The position numbers and the translations under genes are program-made. DNA of 5,971 bases from assembly GCA_003529325.1 (NCBI GenBank), contig DPVW01000315.1, positions 8,224-14,194 on the forward strand. Direction: 5' to 3'. Below are positions 1-5,810 of the stretch, piece by piece. Below the pieces are notes generated by a model. That model was given only the letters and a program-made list of their open reading frames with translations, made no database searches and was not told where the DNA came from. Position 1 is the first letter of the stretch. Each line of letters begins with the position of its first letter. The DNA is from Candidatus Latescibacterota bacterium (GTDB lineage: Bacteria; Latescibacterota; UBA2968; UBA8231).

Positions 1-2
1 CT

Positions 3-145
3 GCGGATGGTGTTTATGCCCGCCAAAAGCATCAAGCCATGACACTCGGCGAATCTCTGTCGCCCCATACCGGTGTCGTGACCAAGCAAGTGGACAATTC
101 GAGTCTGTATAACAAAGTCATGGCAGGTTATCAGGGATGGTTTCT
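3..145 (+). pseudogene. 5' fragment of GH99-like glycoside hydrolase (cut by window start, then frame change)
   Basis: Reading frame 3 is open from the first bases of the window and carries the typical N-terminal approach of GH71/GH99-like bacterial glycosidases: a short spacer, then NKVMAGYQGWF at bases 111-143. In this family that motif forms the first strand of the catalytic (beta/alpha)8 barrel. Directly after the phenylalanine codon at 141-143 the similarity stops in this frame and resumes in frame 2 with a segment that normally lies much further into the barrel. The frame-3 continuation to a stop at 321-323 reads as an out-of-frame shadow. The true start lies outside the window. I infer that this is the left part of the gene whose right part is at 137-1261. 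Confidence rests on the GYQGWF motif and on the matching downstream domain. Confidence 0.6.
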
Positions 146-1261
146 TACTGGCCTGGAGATCTGGTGCTGTGTCGACAGCATGATCTCGACTACTACGCCG
201 TGGCCTTCCCCGGATTTTCCTGGACGAATCTACAGAATGGAAATGCTGTGCTGGACCAGATTTCCCGGCGCGGAGGGCGTTTCTTCTGGAGCCAGCTGGA
301 GGCGATCAAAGAGTATGGCATGAACATGGTCTACGTGGCGATGTTCGATGAGGTGGACGAGGGGACGGCCATCTTCAAGTGCACCAATCAACCACCGGTC
401 GGCCGCTTTATCACCTATAAAGGTCTACCGAGTGACCACTATCTGCGACTCGCGGGTCTGGGCGGCCGACTGCTGCGTGGCGAGGAGGTCTCTTTTCCGG
501 AGATTGCTCCCGACGCCGCACAACAGACCTATCAGCCCATCTCACAGCTGCAGTTCTACAAGGAGGAGAGTCCCTTTTCGCCTGCGAGAATATCCCGTTG
601 GCAGCGTTGGTTCGAGGGGGTTTCGATTCCCATTCACGCCGAACCGTATAGCCCGTGGATTCGCGATCTCTACAACGGAAATGTCCTGGACATCGAACCG
701 GCGGACTGGGGGGCGCTGCTGAGCCGGCGTGAGGATCTGCCGCTGGTCGTCATAGGTACTGGAGGCGAGGGTTTCAACGAAGGCGAGACACCGGTGGCAG
801 AGATCGTCGCCTACCTGGAGGGGGTCCTGAGTCGTGGCGGTGTGTTGCTGGTAGTGGCGGGTGGCGCCTATCCCATGTATTACCCTGATCGCGGCGAGCG
901 GGCGGCGGAGTTCGGGTTCCGACTCGAGATGATCAACGTGCCCCAAAGCAGCACGATAACCTTTGCCAAGGAATTTGCACCCGATCTGGGGGTATGGGAA
1001 GTGGCCCGTTCAGAGGGATCACGACTGATGCGCGCCGATCTGTATCCGGACGCCAGCAGCTATCAGGCTCTGGCGAGTGTGACCGATGCGGATGGTCAGA
1101 TCCACGGTGATGCCATCGCCTGCGTGCAGCCGGGGGGTGCGTTGGGCAATGGACGTATCATGTACGTGGCCTCTGCCCTGTTGCAGCACCCGGACAGGGA
1201 GGAGGTACTCGAGTCTATTCTGAGCTACGTGCATGATGCCTTGCCCGTGCGCTCTCCGTAA
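137..1261 (+). CDS. Truncated GH99-like glycosidase, C-terminal part, with amidotransferase-like domain
   Basis: This 374-codon open frame encodes the right half of a GH71/GH99-like glycosidase. Residues 17-32 (LDYYAVAFPGFSWTNL) match the family's central DY.P..FPGFSW.N block. Residues 61-81 hold the MVYVAMFDEVDEGTAIFK block, which I equate with the FNEWHEGT catalytic region of GH99 mannanases. About residues 85-118 are the usual NQPPVG ... LPSDHYLRL ... RLLRGE ending. Residues about 130-370 form a second domain: PLVVIGTGG (202-210) and LVVAGGAYPMYY (238-249) look like the Rossmann-like class I glutamine amidotransferase/ThuA fold, but the nucleophile elbow has Ala-Gly-Gly and no cysteine, so amidotransferase activity is unlikely. 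The ATG at 137 lies inside the out-of-frame GYQGWF region and has no sensible ribosome site, so it is probably not a native start. The early barrel strands are missing. A functional enzyme is doubtful, and substrate cannot be inferred beyond a glycan. Confidence 0.7.
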   Translation: MVSYWPGDLVLCRQHDLDYYAVAFPGFSWTNLQNGNAVLDQISRRGGRFFWSQLEAIKEYGMNMVYVAMFDEVDEGTAIFKCTNQPPVGRFITYKGLPSDHYLRLAGLGGRLLRGEEVSFPEIAPDAAQQTYQPISQLQFYKEESPFSPARISRWQRWFEGVSIPIHAEPYSPWIRDLYNGNVLDIEPADWGALLSRREDLPLVVIGTGGEGFNEGETPVAEIVAYLEGVLSRGGVLLVVAGGAYPMYYPDRGERAAEFGFRLEMINVPQSSTITFAKEFAPDLGVWEVARSEGSRLMRADLYPDASSYQALASVTDADGQIHGDAIACVQPGGALGNGRIMYVASALLQHPDREEVLESILSYVHDALPVRSP

Positions 1262-1264
1262 AAA

Positions 1265-1291
1265 TGGTGCGGAGGTGGCCGGGTCCCACCT
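1265..1291 (-). terminator. Weak hairpin between convergent genes, possible terminator of the isomerase
   Basis: In the 33-base gap between the glycosidase stop (1261) and the isomerase stop (1295), AGGTGG (1273-1278) and CCACCT (1286-1291) form a perfect 6-bp stem with a 7-base loop. On the minus strand the hairpin is followed, after eight bases, by five T's (1264-1260). The stem is short and the T tract is set off from it, so it would be a poor intrinsic terminator. Its position between convergent genes is the main support. Confidence 0.3.
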
Positions 1292-1294
1292 GAG

Positions 1295-2122
1295 TCAGCC
1301 GGCTAGCAACTCGCGCAGGTGGCCGGCGGCCAGACGCACCGCCTCGGTGTCGGCGAGCCCCTCGGTCTGGTTCTGCAGCACGATGGAAACCGTTCCGTCG
1401 AAACCCGCTCCTTTGAGAATCCCCACGACTCGCTCGTAGTCGATCCACTCCTCGCGACCGGTTTCGACTCGGTAGATCTTGGCGCGCACGTAGGCGGCGC
1501 GAGGGGCGACCTGCTTCATGAAGGCGTAGATGTCAATATCGGGGTCAGATTCCCCCAGCGGCGACGCCCCGACCGAGCCGTGCCACTCGCCCGTATCCAG
1601 GATGTAGGTGAAGTTGTCGCGCCCGACCTGATCGAGGATGGCCAGCACGTCGGACCCGGTGGCGGCGAGGTTGCGGTTGTTGTGGTTCTGCAGGGCCAGG
1701 GCGACGCCCTTGCGGGCCGCCTCGTCGGCGAGAAGCTGGAAGTTGGCGATCATCTGCTCCCACAGTGCCTGCCGGTCATCATCATCGCGCAGGGATACGG
1801 CGAATAGCCGCACCAGTGGCGCACCCAGTGCCGCGGCCACCTCCATGTCGAAGCGCGCCTGATCCATGCGCCTGGCCACCTCTTGCTCCGGACCTGCGAA
1901 GTTGCCGACGGAGCCGACGTAGCCAACGGGCAGGCCACAGTCCTGGCACAGTCGGCGGATCTGTTCCAGATAGTCGGGCTCCTTGGAGCGGAAGCCCTTG
2001 CCCAGATGAAAGTCGACGGCGTTAAACTCGAGTTCGTGGATGAAGCGGATGAAGGCTTCCAGATCCATGAAGCCGCCGGCGTTGTCGGGGTCGGGTAGGT
2101 TTGAGAAACATCCCAGTTTCAT
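1295..2122 (-). CDS. Sugar phosphate isomerase/epimerase, TIM barrel (xylose-isomerase-like, AP endonuclease 2 superfamily)
   Basis: The 275-residue protein has the usual length and layout of PF01261 TIM-barrel sugar isomerases/epimerases, cytosolic enzymes that interconvert keto- and aldo-sugars or epimerise them. Visible strands include MKLGCFSNLP (1-10), FNAVDFHLGKGF (33-44), PVGYVGSVGNF (65-75), LVRLFAVS (103-110), VALALQNHNN (140-149), FTYILDTGEW (171-180), AYVRAKIYR (210-218) and GTVSIVLQNQ (243-252). Asp176 sits where the family has a metal-binding Asp. The usual Glu of ENH is Gln145, the usual His of the VHAK strand appears as Arg213, and the Glu of SIEYE is Val248, so the divalent-metal site looks altered. 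The ATG at 2122 has GGAG at 2136-2133, ten bases upstream. An upstream minus-strand frame ends in TGA only four bases before this ATG, suggesting former translational coupling. The fold is assigned with good confidence; the substrate is unknown and catalysis is uncertain. Confidence 0.85.
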   Translation of the reverse strand: MKLGCFSNLPDPDNAGGFMDLEAFIRFIHELEFNAVDFHLGKGFRSKEPDYLEQIRRLCQDCGLPVGYVGSVGNFAGPEQEVARRMDQARFDMEVAAALGAPLVRLFAVSLRDDDDRQALWEQMIANFQLLADEAARKGVALALQNHNNRNLAATGSDVLAILDQVGRDNFTYILDTGEWHGSVGASPLGESDPDIDIYAFMKQVAPRAAYVRAKIYRVETGREEWIDYERVVGILKGAGFDGTVSIVLQNQTEGLADTEAVRLAAGHLRELLAG

Positions 2123-2126
2123 CGGC

Positions 2127-2319
2127 TCACTGCTCCGTCATATCGATGGCAAGGCGGTTGTTGTCCAGGGTGATCTCCAGCGCAGAATCAGCGGTGGTGA
2201 CGGGATGGTCCGCTCTGAGCACGGGATAATCGCTGCCCGCATCCAGCCCACAAAGACGTCGTGGGGAGGTCCTGATCAATATTTGGTAACAGCTCGCGCG
2301 CCGTCTGCAGTTGTTCCAT
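2127..2319 (-). pseudogene. Unrecognised coding remnant upstream of the isomerase, split over frames
   Basis: I do not recognise this gene. An ATG at 2319, preceded by GGAGAG (2336-2331), opens a frame beginning MEQLQTARELLPNIDQDLP. The frame then loses protein-like character. Another minus-strand frame instead reads LDAGSDYPVLRADHPVTTAD, then LEITLDNNRLAIDMTEQ and TGA at 2129-2127. A short piece in the third frame (HDVFVG, about 2258-2241) could bridge the two, which would need two frame changes. The C-terminal part looks like genuine protein sequence and abuts the isomerase start with four bases between. I infer a gene of about 65 residues, or the tail of a longer one, formerly cotranscribed with the isomerase and now frameshifted. 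An alternative is that only the last frame is real and its start is lost. Confidence 0.35.
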
Positions 2320-2488
2320 CGTCACGGCGTCTCTCCTGTTGTGCGATTCCTGGAGTGGTTTCGAAACGAATCGGGCGCAGCATCTCATGCAAGCGATCGG
2401 GACCAACCCAGCGCAGATACATCCACAGAACGAGGAGATGCAGCACAAAGGAGGCCAGTACAGCCAGTCGAATCCTGCGGTGTCGCAC
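2276..2488 (-). pseudogene. TonB-like membrane-anchor fragment
   Basis: The frame contains a basic N-terminus (RHRRIR) followed by one hydrophobic helix, LAVLASFVLHLLVLWMYL, with a histidine inside it. This is the typical shape of the inner-membrane anchor of energy-transducing TonB-family proteins. After the helix come about 45 residues (RWVGPDRLHEMLRPIRFETT and onward) and a stop. The proline-rich periplasmic spacer and the C-terminal TonB domain that full-length family members of about 200-280 residues carry are absent. I prefer the GTG at 2488, because GGAG lies nine bases upstream and it places the basic stretch at the N-terminus; an ATG at 2560 in the same frame has a less natural leader. 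The gene diverges from a broken TonB-dependent receptor, which fits a lost transport pair. It could also be an unrelated single-pass protein. Confidence 0.4.
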
Positions 2489-2541
2489 CGATCTCTTCTC
2501 CAACTGTGTCCGTGATCGTCGACATATCCTTGGCTCGAAAA

Positions 2542-2557
2542 TTGCCCTGTCAGGCAA
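2542..2557. promoter_or_regulatory. Inverted repeat between divergent TonB-like and receptor fragments
   Basis: TTGCC (2542-2546) and GGCAA (2553-2557) form 5-bp arms around six bases, in the space between the divergent minus-strand TonB-like fragment and the plus-strand receptor fragment. The position would suit an operator shared by both. The repeat is short enough to occur by chance, and I cannot match it to a known regulator. Confidence 0.15.
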
Positions 2558-2636
2558 CAACCACGGCGCCTCCGCGGTCGGGTGTTGACCGTTGATTCAC
2601 CGTCTCGGAGAGAACGCGATCAGGAACTCGCAGGGT

Positions 2637-2888
2637 ATGATCGCTCGGATCCGGGTCTCAGGGGGATTGTCCGCCTGTTTTCTTCTTTGGGTCATGTCCG
2701 GTGAGGCGAGTGGTGATAGCGCAGCGTCAATCTTTCAGATGCCCTTCGACGAACTCCTCGCTCTCCAGGTAGTCACGCCGTCGAAATTTGCCGAAAACCC
2801 GGCGACATCACCCAATGTCGTATCCAACCTTACGGCCCGCGAGATCGAGCTGTTCGGTGGGCGAGACCTGGGTGAGGTTCCTATCTAA
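2637..2888 (+). pseudogene. TonB-dependent receptor, 5' fragment (signal peptide and start of plug)
   Basis: The 83-codon frame begins MIARIRVSGG and continues with a hydrophobic stretch (LSACFLLWVM) and small residues, a plausible signal peptide. It then reads FQMPFDELLALQVVTPSKFA (33-52), NPATSPNVVSNLTAREIELF and GGRDLGEV (74-81). This is the standard opening of outer-membrane TonB-dependent receptors: the L..L..V.VVT.SK.A block, then the plug-domain strand S.ITAEEI..FG.R.L.EVL. The frame stops two codons later, and no other frame carries the expected continuation of the plug (the VPG / I.RG / L.NG.P region) or any beta-barrel, which normally brings these proteins to 600-1000 residues. I chose ATG 2637 over the in-frame ATG at 2592 because it puts the basic residues directly before the hydrophobic core. 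The remainder seems to be deleted, not merely frameshifted. Confidence 0.65.
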
Positions 2889-3466
2889 CTGCCCGCCCGG
2901 GAGATCCGCTGTTTCTGCTCAACACACTTCATGCGAAGTCGGGGAGGCAGCTGACCGCCTACGTAAGGGCGAAGCTCTGAGGACTACGGACGATCTGCGA
3001 TTCACACGGTGGAGCGAGCATGCCGGCCTGCACTCCGGACGCGGCCTTGTCAGCCACTACCACGCCGATGGTTTCAGCGCGACACAGTCCGGCTTCAATC
3101 TCTACAATGCCATCGATTATGTATCACACACTCACCCACCGATCGTTTCACTCGGCTTCGATGGGGTAGCCGGCTTCGGAAGGTATCTCGAGGGGACACC
3201 ACCAGCGACGGTGTCGACGAGCCGCTGGACGACTGGAGTGGCCATACACACGGCGCCTATGGATATCACTACCACACCGTCGTAGAGACACGAGTGTGAA
3301 ACTCGAAAGATGGCGCCAACGTCTCTTACACGGCCCACATGCTGCCGCCGCGGGGGGCGTGGCGGGGACGCATTGACGACATCCCGGGCTTCTGGGATGG
3401 CACAGCACCTTTGGCGGTGCACCCAACCAATACCACGGAGTGGAGGTGCGGCCCCCGCCTCCGTGA
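2889..3466 (+). pseudogene. YHYH-domain protein, multiply disrupted
   Basis: From about 3040 the plus strand encodes a YHYH-domain (PF14240-type) protein, a secreted family of unknown function named for its Tyr-His-Tyr-His motif. Frame 1 gives SHYHADGFSATQSGFNLYNA, then HTHPPIVSLGFDGVAGFGRY at 3127-3186. The reading then moves to frame 3 at a run of four G's (3192-3195), giving GDTTSDGVDEPLDDWSGHTH and AYGYHYH (YHYH at 3264-3275). A TGA at 3297-3299 interrupts frame 3, which resumes as DGANVSYTAHMLPPRGAW and GRIDDIPGFWDG. A last change to frame 2 near 3396 gives TFGGAPNQYHGVEVRPPPP and TGA at 3464-3466. This makes three lesions in about 430 bases. Bases 2889-3036 hold open frames but nothing I recognise, and no start codon for the YHYH protein is evident. 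The gene ends 13 bases from the convergent ceramidase-like gene. Confidence 0.65.
3434..3465. terminator. GC-rich hairpin at the convergent gene ends
   Basis: CACGGAG (3434-3440) and CTCCGTG (3459-3465) are perfect 7-bp arms. Inside them GCGG (3448-3451) and CCGC (3455-3458) can pair around CCC. The structure overlaps the last codons of the YHYH remnant and lies 14 bases past the stop of the minus-strand ceramidase-like gene, where a bidirectional terminator would be expected. There is no T tract on either strand, so intrinsic termination is uncertain. Confidence 0.3.
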
Positions 3467-3479
3467 TCACGGCCTCCCT

Positions 3480-5810
3480 CTAGCGCAGCAGGATCAGTTT
3501 CCGCGTCTCGCTAAGATCGCCGGCGGTGAGGTTGTAGAAATACATGCCTGACACCAAGGTTCTTCCCGCATCATCCGTGCCATCCCAACCAATGCTGTAA
3601 CCGCCTGCCTCCCGCATTCCACTTACGAGGGTGACCACGCGTTGTCCTGTGAGGTTGTAGAGCGTCAGATTCACCTCGACGGAGGAAGGCAGATCGAAGC
3701 GGATCGTCGTCGTCCCGTTGAAGGGATTTGGATACGCGGGCAAAAGTCTGAAGCTTCGGGGTGCCGTCGCCGGCACCGGCGCAGCGGTGGTTGGCGAGAG
3801 GGCGCTCACGAGGCGCAGTTCGCCTAGAAAAAAACGGCCACTCAAGTTGCCCCACAGTCGAATCTGTCTGATCAGGCTCTCCTGAGCGTTTGGGTCGAGA
3901 GCAAGTTCGACGGTCTGCCACTCCGAATTTTCCAGGTCGATCTTCCCACGCAAATCAATCCGTCGTTCACCCAGATAGAGCGCCAGCCATGGCTCCCGAG
4001 GCGCTACGAGCGTGCCGGCATGGAACGCCAACCGCAGACTCCCGTATCCACTGAGGCTGAATGGTTCGTGGCGGGTCAGATCGATACTCCATGTCGACGC
4101 CCACGCTGCCATCGCCGCCGAGTCGACCTGAAAAGCCTGGGCGGCACGCCCGTCAAATATCCCGATCTCCTCAGCGTTTACTGCAGGACTCGTCTCGAGT
4201 CGCCAACCGGAGGCCAACTCCCCCTTAAGTGGTATCAGATCTGAGCCCGGCAGCACACTCAGTGTTTGGGAGACGCGGGTCACATAGGGCCCTGTGCTGG
4301 TCTGCTGCACGACCGTGAACCAGATCTCAAGACGGCCCGCCGGGGCGGCGAGAGGGAATTCGACGTCGAGAGAGAAACTCCCGTCCTCAGTCGGCGTCAG
4401 CTCTTCTTCCGCTGAGCCGCCCAACTGGCTCAGATCCACGGTCACCGTCATGGGTGCATCGGCTTGCAGCAGAGGTGGCCGCACGATGGAACGAAGTCGC
4501 GTCACCGAGCCGCCGACGACAACCTTCGGTAGGGCCTGCTCCCAGAACGACGCTGTCAGCGTCTCAAGTGCCCTGGCGACCATCGTCTCTCCCGCCGCAG
4601 GCTCAAGATGCATCGTCCCGCCGGAGTTGGCACCGTACCCTCCTTCCCGATGGGCCTTGAGTGTAGGAAAATAACCGGCGTAGCCGTTGGCATAACCGAT
4701 CAGAAAGGTGAATGGCAGAGGGGAGCGATCCTTCAGGTCGAGCTGCAACTCCACGAAGGGCTCACCCGGCAGATTGAGGAAGGCCAGTCTGTCGCCGATG
4801 CGAAGGAGACTGAAAGGCGTCTCGATCGATTGGCTGCGATCATAGAAGCCCTCGAAGGTGTGCTGGTAGTGGGTCAATTCGATGAGTGGATTCAACTCCA
4901 GTGCCTGGGGTTGTCCCTGCCGATACGGACCGAGGGCGCGGACCACCCGTTCTACTTCGCGGCCCAATTCCTCGCCCTGATCCCGGGCCGGCGCGAAGTC
5001 ATTCTGGACGTCGATGTACGGGTCGAGATCGCCGTCGGCGCCTTGTAGAAAGAGGGCAACTGTGCCGGGAAACTGTCGCTCCAGGTAGGCGCAGGCATAT
5101 CCGGGATAGTCAGCTGTCAGCTGTCTGTTGCCGCTGCCCAAAACGACCGGGTGGCAGGCGTAGTTGAGCAGAATCGCCAGGGGATTTCCTGCCCGATCGT
5201 CTACACGAACGACACCGACTTCAGGATCGGTCGGGCCGGTGTACCGCCGGGCCCGATTCTTGCCCCAGATCATCTCGACCGTCCCGTCCGCATGGACCAG
5301 CCGGCGGTTGAAGCTGATATCGACGCTGCCCTTGGCGACGGACAGCGTCACCGGCTGCATTCGCTCCAGCGCACGCGCCGTGCCCTCCGTGATCCGATTT
5401 TCGAGCCAGGTCAGGTACGGATCGTCCACGGGCCAGGTGCGGTCTTCAGCAAATGCTTCGAGCAACGACAACACCTTCGGTCCGCCATGGGTATGGCTGG
5501 AGGCGAGCACCAAATTGTCGATGCCGAGTTCCCCCATTCGTGTTGGCAGGTTGCCCTGGTTGAGCCCGATCAGATCGAGGGTGACCAGCGCTGTCCGGCT
5601 GCGACCATCATCGAGGACCAGAACCCGCGCGTGCAGCGGATCGTGCGTTGCCTGTGAGCGGTTGTCATAGGTGTCTCCGCCATATCCCGACATCGGCACG
5701 CCCAGGGGTGGCTGCGGTGTGATCTCGATCGTGGCAGCGCCTGCTTCCAGTGCCGGGGAGGCCGTCGCCGACAGGAGTAGGACGCACAGGGCTGTGGTGA
5801 TCCAATGCAA
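3480..5810 (-). CDS. Secreted neutral/alkaline ceramidase-like hydrolase with FlgD-type C-terminal sorting tail
   Basis: This intact 776-residue protein starts with a signal peptide (hydrophobic ITTALCVLLLSATASPA at 4-20). Residues about 23-425 form a neutral ceramidase N-terminal domain (PF04734-like), a zinc amidase that in characterised members cleaves the amide bond of ceramide. Visible motifs are SSHTHGGP (104-111), NYACHPVVLG (216-225), LQGADGDLDP (255-264), LPGEPFVELQ (347-356) and YANGYAGYFPT (373-383) with GGY (390-392). By comparison with Pseudomonas ceramidase, His106, His220, Glu350 and Tyr392 are the likely zinc ligands. The usual ceramidase C-terminal domain is not evident. Instead there are two beta-rich regions (about 428-520 and 528-670, the second like a carbohydrate-binding jelly roll), then a tail with LLPAYPNPFNGTTTIRFDLP (689-708) ending LSETRKLILLR, typical of FCB-group secreted proteins. 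The start is a TTG at 5810 with no clear ribosome site; an in-frame stop lies 19 codons upstream with no ATG between. The ceramide substrate is inferred only. Confidence 0.88.
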   Translation of the reverse strand: MHWITTALCVLLLSATASPALEAGAATIEITPQPPLGVPMSGYGGDTYDNRSQATHDPLHARVLVLDDGRSRTALVTLDLIGLNQGNLPTRMGELGIDNLVLASSHTHGGPKVLSLLEAFAEDRTWPVDDPYLTWLENRITEGTARALERMQPVTLSVAKGSVDISFNRRLVHADGTVEMIWGKNRARRYTGPTDPEVGVVRVDDRAGNPLAILLNYACHPVVLGSGNRQLTADYPGYACAYLERQFPGTVALFLQGADGDLDPYIDVQNDFAPARDQGEELGREVERVVRALGPYRQGQPQALELNPLIELTHYQHTFEGFYDRSQSIETPFSLLRIGDRLAFLNLPGEPFVELQLDLKDRSPLPFTFLIGYANGYAGYFPTLKAHREGGYGANSGGTMHLEPAAGETMVARALETLTASFWEQALPKVVVGGSVTRLRSIVRPPLLQADAPMTVTVDLSQLGGSAEEELTPTEDGSFSLDVEFPLAAPAGRLEIWFTVVQQTSTGPYVTRVSQTLSVLPGSDLIPLKGELASGWRLETSPAVNAEEIGIFDGRAAQAFQVDSAAMAAWASTWSIDLTRHEPFSLSGYGSLRLAFHAGTLVAPREPWLALYLGERRIDLRGKIDLENSEWQTVELALDPNAQESLIRQIRLWGNLSGRFFLGELRLVSALSPTTAAPVPATAPRSFRLLPAYPNPFNGTTTIRFDLPSSVEVNLTLYNLTGQRVVTLVSGMREAGGYSIGWDGTDDAGRTLVSGMYFYNLTAGDLSETRKLILLR

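Noticed and set aside
137..160. Programmed ribosomal frameshift joining the two glycosidase frames
   Set aside because: There is no slippery heptamer or downstream structure, and the segment that should lie between the two blocks is absent, so recoding would not restore a whole enzyme.
542..946. Minus-strand frame of 134 codons opposite the glycosidase
   Set aside because: It lies opposite an established domain, and its translation shows no domain, signal or membrane segment.
1778..1791. Short triplet repeat (CAT units)
   Set aside because: It encodes the run of four aspartates in the isomerase and is too short to be a meaningful repeat.
1319..1807. Plus-strand frame of 162 codons opposite the isomerase
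   Set aside because: The isomerase strand has clear TIM-barrel motifs. The opposite frame is valine- and glycine-rich shadow sequence.
3461..3472. Perfect palindrome CCGTGATCACGG between the convergent genes
   Set aside because: It overlaps the proposed terminator arms, has no partner copy in the window, and a single 12-base palindrome does not support an operator or attachment site.
4608..5670. Long plus-strand open frames opposite the ceramidase-like gene (4608-5048, 5151-5657, 5164-5670)
   Set aside because: They are antisense to a well-supported 776-residue protein with recognisable motifs. Long antisense frames are common in GC-rich coding sequence, and their translations resemble no family.
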